Assembly (NCBI GenBank): GCA_963716855.1
Contig: CAVQUV010000019.1
Coordinates: 186,001 to 250,000 of the forward strand
Direction: 5' to 3'
Length of the DNA: 64,000 bases
From: JAGVSZ01 sp963716855
Lineage (GTDB): Bacteria > Pseudomonadota > Gammaproteobacteria > Burkholderiales > SG8-39
Shown here piece after piece: positions 8,431 through 15,517 of this stretch. Under the pieces are notes generated by a model that was not told the origin of the DNA, did no database searches, and saw only the letters and a program-made list of their open reading frames with translations. The first letter of the stretch is position 1. Every line of letters begins with the position of its first letter. Both the position numbers and the translations under genes were made by a program.

Positions 8431-9306
8431 ATGGCGAAAAAGCTCGGGAGGATGGCCACGAGCAGCCTGTTCTGGCGCGGCGTGGCGTCGATCGTCGTCT
8501 TCCTCGTCCTGTGGGAGATCGGGTCGCGCTCGAAGCAATGGATGGCGCCAGAGATGTTCGCCCCGCTCAAGGCGTTCCTCGGCACGCTGGGCTTCAAGAA
8601 GGACTATCTGCCGTGGATCGGCGCGGTGCCGGCGCCCAGCGACGTGCTGAAGGCCTGGATCGAGGTGCTCGGCTCCGCCGGCTACTGGCAGAGCGCGTAC
8701 ATGAGCTTCTTCCGCGTGATGAGCGGGTTCTTCGCCGCCATGCTCATCGGCATCCCGTTCGGCCTCGCGCTGGCGGTGAGCCGCACCGCGAACGGGATCT
8801 TCTTCCCCAGCTTCGAGGTGCTGCGGCCGATCCCGCCGCTCGCCTGGGTGCCGGCGTCGATCATCTTCTGGCCGACGCAGGAGCTCTCGATCACCTTCGT
8901 GACCTTCCTCGGCGCGTTCTACACCATCGTCATCAACGTGCTCGGCGGCGCGCGCTCGATCGACGTGCGCTACTTCCAGGCGGCGCAGTCGATGGGCTCC
9001 TCGAGCTGGGACATCTTCCGCCGCATCATCCTGCCCGGCACCCTGCCCTCGATCGTCGTCGGCTCCGCGGTCGGCATGGGCATCACCTGGGAGGTGGTCG
9101 TCGCCGCGGAGATGATCTCCGGCGGCGGCAGCCAGCAGGCCGGCACCGGCGGCGGGCTCGGCTTCTTCATCTGGAACTCGTACGTCGGCGGCTCGTACGA
9201 GCAGATCGTGGTCGGCATGATCTCGATCGGCATCGCCGGCTACTTCTCGAGCGAGCTCTTGCGCTGGCTCGGCAAGTACGTGACGCCCTGGCTGCGGGTG
9301 AGGTAG
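8431..9306 (+). CDS. ABC importer permease 2 (SsuC/TauC type)
   Basis: This 291-aa inner-membrane permease has an N-terminal membrane helix (VASIVVFLVLWEIGSR), a typical BPD_transp_1 core with the motif VLRPIPPLAWVPASIIFW, and an EAA loop (QAAQSMGSSSWDIFRRIILPG). It starts 3 bases after ATPase 1. It lacks the N-terminal cNMP-type domain of the other permease, so the transporter is probably a heterodimer with only one sensor-bearing half. Two different permeases and two different ATPases with one binding protein suggest a single hetero-tetrameric importer rather than two separate systems, but this is inference. Confidence 0.86.
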   Translation: MAKKLGRMATSSLFWRGVASIVVFLVLWEIGSRSKQWMAPEMFAPLKAFLGTLGFKKDYLPWIGAVPAPSDVLKAWIEVLGSAGYWQSAYMSFFRVMSGFFAAMLIGIPFGLALAVSRTANGIFFPSFEVLRPIPPLAWVPASIIFWPTQELSITFVTFLGAFYTIVINVLGGARSIDVRYFQAAQSMGSSSWDIFRRIILPGTLPSIVVGSAVGMGITWEVVVAAEMISGGGSQQAGTGGGLGFFIWNSYVGGSYEQIVVGMISIGIAGYFSSELLRWLGKYVTPWLRVR

Positions 9307-9330
9307 CCGGATGAGCCACCCGACGAGGGG

Positions 9331-9349
9331 CCCCGTGCGTAGCACGGGG
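9331..9349 (+). repeat. Stem-loop between permease 2 and ATPase 2
   Basis: CCCCGTGC-GTA-GCACGGGG is a perfect 8-bp stem with a 3-base loop in the 123-bp gap between the two genes. It may be an mRNA-stability or attenuation element. The rest of the gap shows nothing recognisable except a ribosome site (GGAGG) before the next gene. Confidence 0.5.
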
Positions 9350-9429
9350 ATCGGCGGCAAGGCGAACGCGCCGGCTGGCTGCCGACGCCATCGGCCGGCT
9401 CTTACTGCGGACACTTCGGAGGCAGCGCG

Positions 9430-10305
9430 ATGAGCCAGGTTACCCAGACCACGCGGCCGTCGGTGGACCCCGGCGAGATCGTCGTCACGGGCGTGTCGAA
9501 GAGCTACGGCGCCGTGGGACGGCACAAGGACGTCGTGCGCGATTGCTCGTTCACGATCGAGCGCGGCAAGCTGACGGTGATGATCGGCCCGTCGGGATGC
9601 GGCAAGAGCACGCTGATCCGGCTCCTCGCCGGGTTCGAGCGGCCGACGGAGGGCACGGTGCGGCTCGACGACCAGCCGGTGACCGGTCCGGACCGCGACC
9701 GTCTGGTGGTGTTCCAGGAAACCGCGCTCTTCCCGTGGATGACCACCTACGACAACATCCTGTACGGGCCGCGCGCGCGCGGCGAAGTGACGCGCGAGAC
9801 GCTCGACTTCGCCGAGTTCCTGCTCAACAAGGTCGGTCTCCAGGAGTTCCGCAACAAGTACCCGCTGCAGCTCTCGGGCGGCATGCAGCGCCGCGCCGAG
9901 CTCGCGCGCGCGATGATCAACAATCCTCGGGTGATGGTGCTCGACGAGCCCTTTCGCGGCCTGGACGCGATGACCAAGGAGCTGATGTGGGAGTACTACT
10001 CGCGCCTGTTCGAGGAGTCCGGCCGCACCAACTTCTTCGTCACCACCGACATCGACGAGGCGGTGTTCCTCGCCGACCGGATGCTGATCATGTCGAACAT
10101 CCCGACGCAGGTGCGCGCCGTGGTGGAGGTCGACGTGCCGCGGCCGCGGCGCCTGACCGACATCGTCGAGAACGACCGCGCCAACGAGATCAAGCGCGAG
10201 GCGCTGTCGATCCTGCATGCCGAGGCGATGCGCTCGTTCGCGCGCGGCAGCAAGGCGGCCGCGGACTTCGTCGAGGCGTACCTGAAGCGCGCGAACCGCG
10301 CCTGA
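9430..10305 (+). CDS. ABC importer ATPase 2 (switch histidine missing)
   Basis: This 291-aa nucleotide-binding subunit has Walker A GPSGCGKST at 53-61, Q-loop FQETALFPW with Q96, an intact signature LSGGMQRR at 148-155 and Walker B VLDEPFRGLD near 170-179. The H-loop reads FFVTTDIDEAVF, so the switch histidine is T206. Paired with ATPase 1, its own ATP site would meet the altered VSSGM signature, giving a degenerate site, while its good signature completes the normal site of ATPase 1. The C-terminal extension after the fold is typical for the SsuB/TauB group. It sits downstream of permease 2 on the same strand. Confidence 0.86.
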   Translation: MSQVTQTTRPSVDPGEIVVTGVSKSYGAVGRHKDVVRDCSFTIERGKLTVMIGPSGCGKSTLIRLLAGFERPTEGTVRLDDQPVTGPDRDRLVVFQETALFPWMTTYDNILYGPRARGEVTRETLDFAEFLLNKVGLQEFRNKYPLQLSGGMQRRAELARAMINNPRVMVLDEPFRGLDAMTKELMWEYYSRLFEESGRTNFFVTTDIDEAVFLADRMLIMSNIPTQVRAVVEVDVPRPRRLTDIVENDRANEIKREALSILHAEAMRSFARGSKAAADFVEAYLKRANRA

Positions 10306-10321
10306 GCGGCAGCCCGGGGCG

Positions 10322-10522
10322 ATGGAGATCCTGCTGAGCCGCCCGGTCGTGATCGGGCTCGCGATCGCCGGCGCGCTGTGCGCACTCGCCGCTTCGGTGC
10401 TGCAGAAGAAGGGCGTGGTGACCGAGGCGCGCGCCGACCACCTGAACAACGCAGGGTACGTGCTGATGGGAGCGAGCATGCTGCTGTTCGTGGTCGTCGG
10501 GCTGCGCGGGGGCGCGGCGTGA
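10322..10522 (+). CDS. Small two-helix membrane protein
   Basis: This 66-aa protein has two predicted membrane helices (about residues 7-27 and 43-62) around a short charged loop (QKKGVVTEARADH). I do not recognise a family. It starts 16 bases after ATPase 2 and its stop overlaps the GTG start of folD, so it is part of the operon. It may be an accessory subunit of the importer, but nothing in the sequence fixes a function. Confidence 0.6.
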   Translation: MEILLSRPVVIGLAIAGALCALAASVLQKKGVVTEARADHLNNAGYVLMGASMLLFVVVGLRGGAA

Positions 10523-11400
10523 CGGCGAAGATCATCGACGGCGTGGAGATCGCCCAGCGCGTCCGCGCCGACTGGAAACCGCACGTCGAGCGCCTCGGCG
10601 CCGACGGGATCACGCCCGGCCTCGCCGTCCTCATGGTCGGGGAGAATCCTGCCTCGAAGGTCTACGTCCGCAACAAGGTGCGCGCGTGCCGCGAGCTCGG
10701 CATCCATTCCGAGGAACACCTCTTCCCGGAGTCGGCGACGTCCGAGACCGTACTGCGTCGGATCGAGGAGCTGAACGCCAAGCCGACGATCCACGGGATC
10801 CTCGTCCAGCTGCCGCTGCCGCCCCAGATCGAGGTCCAGCGGGTGCTCCAGCACATCGCCGCGGAGAAGGATGTCGACGGCTTTAGCCTGTACAACGTCG
10901 GCGGCCTCGTGAGCGGCGGTACCGTCTTCCCGCCGTGCACGCCGTACGGCGTCACGTGCCTCCTCGAGTACAGCGGCATCTCGATCGCCGGCCAGAATGT
11001 CGTCGTCGTGGGCGCGAGCACCGTCGTCGGCAAGCCGATGGCGCTCATGCTGCTGCAGAAGGAGGCCACCGTCGCCGTCTGCCACATCAAGACGCGCGAC
11101 CTCGCCCAGTTCACGATCCTCGCCGACATCCTCATCGTCGCGGCCGGCAAGCCCAATCTGATCACCGCGCCCATGGTGCGGACCGGCGTGGTGGTCATCG
11201 ACGTCGGCATCAACCGTCTCCCCGACGGACGGCTCGTCGGCGACGTCGACTTCGAGGCGGTGCGCGAGAAGGCCTCCTTCATCACGCCGGTCCCGGGCGG
11301 CGTCGGCCCCATGACGGTAACGATGCTGCTCGTCAACACGATCCGCGCGGCCGAGGGCGCGCTCGCGAGGCAGCGCGCAGACGGCGCGCTCGTGAGCTGA
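10519..11400 (+). CDS. folD: FolD, methylenetetrahydrofolate dehydrogenase/cyclohydrolase
   Basis: FolD (293 aa) interconverts 5,10-methylene-, 5,10-methenyl- and 10-formyl-tetrahydrofolate in the cytosol. Clear motifs are YVRNKVRACRELGI (catalytic Lys and Tyr), QLPLPPQI, DVDGFS, PPCTP, the nucleotide-binding VVVGASTVVGKP and the C-terminal PVPGGVGPMTVTML. The start is the GTG at 10519, overlapping the previous stop, which indicates translational coupling to the transporter operon. Its place here fits oxidation of a C1 unit released by the oxygenase and captured on folate. It could also be the only housekeeping copy in the genome; the window cannot tell. Confidence 0.93.
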   Translation: MTAKIIDGVEIAQRVRADWKPHVERLGADGITPGLAVLMVGENPASKVYVRNKVRACRELGIHSEEHLFPESATSETVLRRIEELNAKPTIHGILVQLPLPPQIEVQRVLQHIAAEKDVDGFSLYNVGGLVSGGTVFPPCTPYGVTCLLEYSGISIAGQNVVVVGASTVVGKPMALMLLQKEATVAVCHIKTRDLAQFTILADILIVAAGKPNLITAPMVRTGVVVIDVGINRLPDGRLVGDVDFEAVREKASFITPVPGGVGPMTVTMLLVNTIRAAEGALARQRADGALVS

Positions 11401-11432
11401 CGCGCACCGGCGCCCGCTCGTGCGGCAGGACT

Positions 11433-11474
11433 GTGATTCAGGTCAATACGGACGCGCGCGCGTTTCTCTAGATT
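11433..11474 (+). promoter_or_regulatory. FNR/ANR-type box with -10 element (class II layout)
   Basis: GTGAT-TCAG-GTCAA at 11433-11446 differs from the FNR consensus TTGAT-N4-ATCAA at one position in each half. A -10-like TAGATT at 11469-11474 predicts a start near 11481, which puts the box centre at about -41.5, the classic FNR-activated position. The gene at 11506 follows. A CRP-like reading (TGTGA-N6-TCAAT) is also possible. Confidence 0.55.
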
Positions 11475-11505
11475 GATGCAATAGCGCAATCAGGGGACGC
11501 GAGTC

Positions 11506-11697
11506 ATGTTCGAGCCATTCCGTTTCCAACCCGGCTGGGCCACCCCGATCGTCGTGCGGCACGAGCCCTCGTTCTTCGCGACGTTCTTCAAGCTCGCCGG
11601 CGAGCGGACCCGCTGCAACGCGCGCAAACAGGGGAAGTGCCCCGGCCTCGACCACTGCCACGACTGCAGCTGGTCCCGGCAGCGCGCGTGCGACTGA
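11506..11697 (+). CDS. Small cysteine-rich protein, possibly oxygen-regulated
   Basis: This 63-aa protein has six cysteines in its second half (C37 and C44, then CHDC and C62) together with histidines, suggesting metal or Fe-S binding or disulfides. No signal peptide or membrane helix is seen. A ribosome site (AGGGGAC) precedes the ATG. The upstream FNR/ANR-like promoter suggests induction at low oxygen. I do not recognise a named family. It lies between the folD end of the first oxygenase operon and the second oxygenase unit, on the same strand. Confidence 0.65.
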   Translation: MFEPFRFQPGWATPIVVRHEPSFFATFFKLAGERTRCNARKQGKCPGLDHCHDCSWSRQRACD

Positions 11698-11766
11698 CCT
11701 GCAGCTGACGCGGGCTTCCGGCGCGGATCGCGTCGTACGGTATCTGTTTCCTTCCGGCGACGACGC

Positions 11767-11781
11767 GTTTCGTTTCGCAAC
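11767..11781. promoter_or_regulatory. Candidate activator site upstream of the second oxygenase unit
   Basis: GTTTCG-TTT-CGCAAC matches the palindrome at 985 with one substitution in the right half. It lies about 176 bp upstream of the predicted sigma-54 start near 11950. It falls in the 315-bp gap 11698-12012, which also holds the FNR-like box, the -24/-12 promoter and a second palindrome copy. Confidence 0.55.
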
Positions 11782-11873
11782 GGGTTGCACTCGCTGAACG
11801 CGAGCGCTTCTCGTTCCTTCCTCGCACCGAGCGGTTCCAGGCCTCCAAATCAGGCACGAATGCGCCCTGCCGT

Positions 11874-11887
11874 TTGACGTGGATCAA
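11874..11887. promoter_or_regulatory. FNR/ANR-type box upstream of the second oxygenase unit
   Basis: TTGAC-GTGG-ATCAA matches the FNR/DNR consensus with one mismatch, within the inverted repeat TTTGA-N6-TCAAA. Its centre is about -70 from the sigma-54 start. A weak -10-like GATGAT at 11907-11912 could also make it a direct FNR-type promoter. Confidence 0.5.
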
Positions 11888-11923
11888 ACGCGAGCGGCAC
11901 TCGGCCGATGATGCCCGCGCGAG

Positions 11924-11938
11924 TGGCACGGCACGTGC
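11924..11938 (+). promoter_or_regulatory. Sigma-54 (-24/-12) promoter of the second oxygenase unit
   Basis: TGGCACGGCACGTGC has GG (11925-11926) and GC (11937-11938) exactly 12 bases apart and is close to the sigma-54 consensus. The predicted start is near 11950, about 63 bases before the alpha ATG at 12013. Confidence 0.7.
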
Positions 11939-11976
11939 AGATGCGATGCGCCAAGGCGACCGCGACGCACGTTCGC

Positions 11977-11991
11977 GTTTCGTTCCGCAAC
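11977..11991. promoter_or_regulatory. Second palindrome copy between promoter and start codon
   Basis: GTTTCG-TTC-CGCAAC is a further copy of the 15-bp palindrome. It lies downstream of the predicted transcript start and just before the ribosome site (GGAGGAGG) of the second alpha gene. It could act as an additional activator site or as a brake on transcription. Confidence 0.45.
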
Positions 11992-12012
11992 CCTGGAGGA
12001 GGACGCACCGAC

Positions 12013-13233
12013 ATGTCCCGAAACACCGCGCAGTGGCTCGCCAAGCCGAAGCTCCCGCCCACCCACTACGCCGACCCGGCGATCTACTCCGACCCCGCGC
12101 TCTTCGCGGAGGAGAAGGCGAAGATCTTCAAGAAGGTCTGGTGGCTCGCCTGCCACGAGAGCGAGCTGCCGCAGCCCGGGGATTTCCGCACCTATCACCA
12201 CCCGGGCGACGCCGAGCTCGTGATCGTCCGCGGCGACGACAAGAAGGTGCGCACCTTCTTCAACATCTGTCCGCACCGCGGCAACCTGCTCGTCTACACG
12301 CCTTCGGGCAGCGTGAAGAACTTCGTCTGCATCTTCCACCAGTGGGCGTTCAACGTGCGCGGCGACTGCGTCGACATCCCGCGCGAGAAGCCCGGTTACC
12401 AGGACCGGGTTTGCAAGACCGACCTCGCGCTGAAGGAAGTGCGCACCGAGGTCGGTTTCGGCGGTTTCGTCTGGGTCAACCTCGACGACAACGCCCCGAC
12501 CCTCAAGAGCGAGATCGGCGCGGCCCTCGACTACATGCTGCCGGAGCTCGAGGCGGAGCCGCTGCAGACCTTCTGGTACTACCAGGCACGGCTGAAGACC
12601 AACTTCAAGCTCATCCACGACACGAACAGCGAGTTCTACCACGACTACCTGCACGTCTATAACCGCATCACCGGGATGCTCAAGCCCGACAGCGGCTACT
12701 TCCAGCGCAAGTACACGCCGTTTCCCAACGGGCACGCGTCGGTCGGCTCGATGGTGGTGAACTACGACGCCTACAAGTCGACCGGGCGCTCCGAGCTCGG
12801 GTGGCCACATCTCCCGCCCCAAGGCTGGAAGCTCGTCGACCTGTTCCCCTGCATCACGGTCAACCTGCGCACCTCGGTGCTGCGGATCGACACCTACATT
12901 CCGCTCGGGCCCGACGAGGTGATCCTCGAATTCCGCGCACTCGGCCTGAAGAGCGACACGCCGGAGATCCGGCGCCAGCGCGAGAAGGACGCGGCGGTGA
13001 TCTGGAGCCCGTTCGGGCGCAACCTCCACGAGGACCTGCTCGCCTCGAGCGGCCAGGGCATCGCGATGGCGAAGGGCAGCCAGGCCATGTACGTGCTGCA
13101 GGCGCGCGAGGAGGACGCGACCATCCACGACGAGGTCGGCATGCGCCACTACCTCGCCGAATGGAGCCGGCGCATGGGCCGCAGCTCCGCCGATCCCTAC
13201 GCGACCGAGCGCGTCGGGGCCCGCGCCGCCTGA
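12013..13233 (+). CDS. MsmA-like Rieske oxygenase alpha subunit (second copy)
   Basis: This 406-aa paralogue of the subunit at 1130-2341 has the same layout: Rieske motif C86-x-H88, 17 residues, C106-x2-H109, and iron region DTNSEFYHDYLH. Long stretches agree (VGFGGFVWVN, SPFGRNLHEDL, TIHDEVGMRHYLAEW), but the middle of the catalytic domain differs enough to allow another substrate range. The start ATG at 12013 is preceded by GGAGGAGG; upstream in-frame codons cover promoter elements and are not used. It has its own sigma-54 promoter, two palindrome copies and an FNR-like box. Only a beta subunit follows, so electrons must come from the reductase and ferredoxin of the first operon or from elsewhere. 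Confidence 0.8.
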   Translation: MSRNTAQWLAKPKLPPTHYADPAIYSDPALFAEEKAKIFKKVWWLACHESELPQPGDFRTYHHPGDAELVIVRGDDKKVRTFFNICPHRGNLLVYTPSGSVKNFVCIFHQWAFNVRGDCVDIPREKPGYQDRVCKTDLALKEVRTEVGFGGFVWVNLDDNAPTLKSEIGAALDYMLPELEAEPLQTFWYYQARLKTNFKLIHDTNSEFYHDYLHVYNRITGMLKPDSGYFQRKYTPFPNGHASVGSMVVNYDAYKSTGRSELGWPHLPPQGWKLVDLFPCITVNLRTSVLRIDTYIPLGPDEVILEFRALGLKSDTPEIRRQREKDAAVIWSPFGRNLHEDLLASSGQGIAMAKGSQAMYVLQAREEDATIHDEVGMRHYLAEWSRRMGRSSADPYATERVGARAA

Positions 13234-13249
13234 AGAACCGGAGGATCCG

Positions 13250-13709
13250 ATGACCGTCAACCGCACCGAAGTGGAAGAGTTCGTGTACGAGACCTGCCTC
13301 CGGCTCGACGAGAAGGACTGGAAGGGCTTCCTCGACCTCTGCGACCCGCGCTTCAATTACAAGGTCACCGCGTACGCGCCGGAGATCCGCTCCGACATGA
13401 CCTGGCTCGATCGCGACCGCGGCGAGGTCGAGGAGTTCATCGGCATGCTGCCGAAGCACAACACCGACCCGAACCCGCTGACCCGTCACGCGCAGGTCTG
13501 GAAGGTGAAGCTGGACGGCGATCGCGCCGACGTCGTGTCGAGCCTGCAGATCTACCGGACCGCGCTTGAACGGCGGCGCGACCGAGCTCTTCGCGGTCGG
13601 CAAGTACTACGACACCGTCGCGCTCGACCGCGGGCGGCCGCGCCTTCTCGCGCGCCACGTGAAGCTCGACACGCGCGACCTCGGCTGGGGGACCCATCTG
13701 CCGCTGTAA
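13250..13709 (+). CDS. MsmB-like oxygenase beta subunit (second copy, +1 frameshift)
   Basis: This is the small subunit paired with the second alpha subunit. The first 105 residues read cleanly (LDEKDWKGFLDLCDPRF, TWLDRDRGEVEEF, SSLQIYRTAL). Near base 13567 one extra base shifts the frame; skipping it restores NGGATELFAVGKYYDT and the family ending HVKLDTRDLGWGTHLPL with stop TAA at 13707. The 460-bp span is whole codons plus one base. If the extra base is real the protein loses its C-terminal third and the second oxygenase may be inactive. A sequencing error is more likely, because the sequence beyond the break is well conserved with the first copy. Confidence 0.75.
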
Positions 13710-13776
13710 GCGGTATGCGCGCGCGGGCGGCGAAAGGGAAGCGGGACGAGGGCCCGGGACCGGTCGGGCCGCGTCG

Positions 13777-14589
13777 TCAATGCCCGCCGAGCCGCCGATA
13801 CGCCGCCATGTGGCGGATCGCGCCCCGCTGGTTCCCGGACGCCTCGAGCAGCAGCGCGAGGTTGTAGTGGCAGTCCGCGAAGCGCGAATCCTCCTGCAGC
13901 GCGGCCTGGTACGCCTCGATCGCATCGCTCGGGCGGCCGACGTCCTGGAGCAGCACGCCCAGGTTGTAAAGGAGGGTCGGATGTTGCCCGGAGATCCGCA
14001 AGCCGTCGCGGTAGACGCGCTCGGCCGACTCGAGCTCGGCCATCTCGTGCAGCAGCCGACCGAGGTTCAGGCGCGCCTCGACCAGTGCCGGGTCGAGCGA
14101 GAGTGCGCGCTCGTATGCCGCACGCGCACGCTCCGGGCTTTCACGCTCGGCCGCCAGGCCCCGGCGGAACCAGTCCGCGGCACCCGGCGTCCGCGACGCC
14201 TCGTCTCGGGCGAGGACTTTCAGCTCGCCGTCGTCGACGCTAACCTCCAACTCCAGAAGGTACTGCCCCGACTCGGCTTGCCACTGGGCACGGCCGTCGG
14301 CGACGACGACCCGATCGCCCACCGCAGAGATGCGCAGCCCCGACAGCGGGACGCTCTCCGGGAGGTGGCGGCGCAGGTCGCGGAGCGACCGCGTGATGCG
14401 GCGCGCAGGCACCTTGGCCACGCGCAGCGCGCGGGCGGTGCGGAGCACGATCAGATCCTGGAACGAAAAGCGGTACTCGCGCCGCAGGCCGCGCGCCGGC
14501 GATACGAAGCCGGCGCGGACCAGCCCGAGGATCGCGCTGCGCGGCATGCGCAGCATACGTTCGACGTCGCGGACGCCGAAGTTCGACAC
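13777..14589 (-). CDS. MerR-type DNA-binding domain fused to TPR repeats
   Basis: This 270-aa cytosolic protein has at residues 1-70 a MerR-like winged helix (FGVRDVERMLRMPRSAILGLVRAG, then FSFQDLIVLRTARAL). A middle segment of beta-type sequence follows, and residues 140-265 hold about four TPR units (AAYERALSLDPALVEARLNLG, LYNLGVLLQDVGRPSDAIEAYQAAL). It is probably a transcription regulator that uses the TPRs for protein contacts. It is the last gene of a - strand group after ku (20-bp gap) and ligD, so it may regulate or assist the end-joining genes. No ligand or target can be read from the sequence. Confidence 0.7.
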   Translation of the reverse strand: MSNFGVRDVERMLRMPRSAILGLVRAGFVSPARGLRREYRFSFQDLIVLRTARALRVAKVPARRITRSLRDLRRHLPESVPLSGLRISAVGDRVVVADGRAQWQAESGQYLLELEVSVDDGELKVLARDEASRTPGAADWFRRGLAAERESPERARAAYERALSLDPALVEARLNLGRLLHEMAELESAERVYRDGLRISGQHPTLLYNLGVLLQDVGRPSDAIEAYQAALQEDSRFADCHYNLALLLEASGNQRGAIRHMAAYRRLGGH

Positions 14590-14608
14590 GGGCGGGGAAG
14601 CGCGTGCG

Positions 14609-15484
14609 CTACTTCTTCGCCGCCCGCTTCGCCGGCGCGGCGGCCTGCGCGGCGCGCTTCGGCTCTTTGCGTGCCTTCGCTTCCGCCGGCGGCGCCGCCG
14701 CGGGCGCGCGCTTCTGCAGGCTCGCGCGGAGCGCCTCCATGAGATCGATCACCTGCGCGCCGCCGGCAGGGGCTTCCTCGGCGAGCGCGATCTCCTGCCC
14801 TTCGACCTTCTTCTGCACCGCCGCCTCGATCCGCGCCTTGACCTCGTCGGTGTACCCGGCCGGGTCGAACGTGTCCGTCGCCTGCTGGTCGATCAGCTGC
14901 CGCGCGAGCTTTAACTCCGCTTCGCGCACCTCGGTCTTCGGGATCTCGAGCTCGCCGATCGGACGGACCTCGGCGGCATAGAGCAGCTGCTGCATCACGA
15001 GTCCGTTCTCGACCGGTCGCAGCATCACGATGTACTGCTTGCCGCGCGCCGCCCACCTGCCGAGCGCGCAGCGCCCGGCCTCCTCGAGCGCCTTGGTGAG
15101 CAACGCATAAGGCTTGGCGCCGCCCTTGTCGGGCGCGAGGTAGTACGCCTTGTCGAAGTACACCGGGTCGACGCTCTCGATCGGGACGAACTCGGTGATC
15201 TCGACCATGTGGGTGCCCGCCTCCTCCAGCGCCTTCAGCTCCTCGGGCGTGAAGACGACGTACTGGTCCTTGGCGAACTCGTAGCCCTTGACCGTGTCCT
15301 CGCGCGGCACGACGACACCTTCCTTGGCGCAGACGTACTGCTGCTTGAGGCGCGAGCCGCAGGGCGGCTTGTGCAGCATGTTGAAGGAGATCGCCCCGGA
15401 GGCCTGCGTCGCGGAATAGAGCTTCACCGGAATCGACACGAGTCCGAAAGAGACGGTCAGCGATGCGATGGATCGGGCAGCCAT
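14609..15484 (-). CDS. ku: Ku DNA end-binding protein
   Basis: This 291-aa bacterial Ku homodimer subunit binds DNA double-strand ends and recruits LigD for non-homologous end joining. The start MAARSIASLTVSFGLVSIPVKLYSA is the typical Ku opening. Core segments LHKPPCGSRLKQQYVC, KGYEFAKDQYVVFT and EITEFVPIESVDPVYFDK follow, then a lysine/alanine-rich C-terminal tail (about 245-291) that in other bacterial Ku proteins aids DNA binding and LigD contact. It lies 33 bp downstream of ligD on the same strand. Confidence 0.93.
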   Translation of the reverse strand: MAARSIASLTVSFGLVSIPVKLYSATQASGAISFNMLHKPPCGSRLKQQYVCAKEGVVVPREDTVKGYEFAKDQYVVFTPEELKALEEAGTHMVEITEFVPIESVDPVYFDKAYYLAPDKGGAKPYALLTKALEEAGRCALGRWAARGKQYIVMLRPVENGLVMQQLLYAAEVRPIGELEIPKTEVREAELKLARQLIDQQATDTFDPAGYTDEVKARIEAAVQKKVEGQEIALAEEAPAGGAQVIDLMEALRASLQKRAPAAAPPAEAKARKEPKRAAQAAAPAKRAAKK

Positions 15485-15517
15485 GATTCACCTTCCTGTT
15501 GTTCCGGCCGGGGCCGG

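Noticed and set aside
7519..11085. A 1188-codon open frame on the - strand across the transporter genes.
   Set aside because: It is antisense to five well-supported genes and encodes an H/R/D/L-rich sequence typical of the GC-rich shadow strand.
10519..11400. GAS in place of GRS in the FolD nucleotide-binding motif as a sign of altered coenzyme use.
   Set aside because: The same GAS occurs in Escherichia coli FolD, so it is ordinary.
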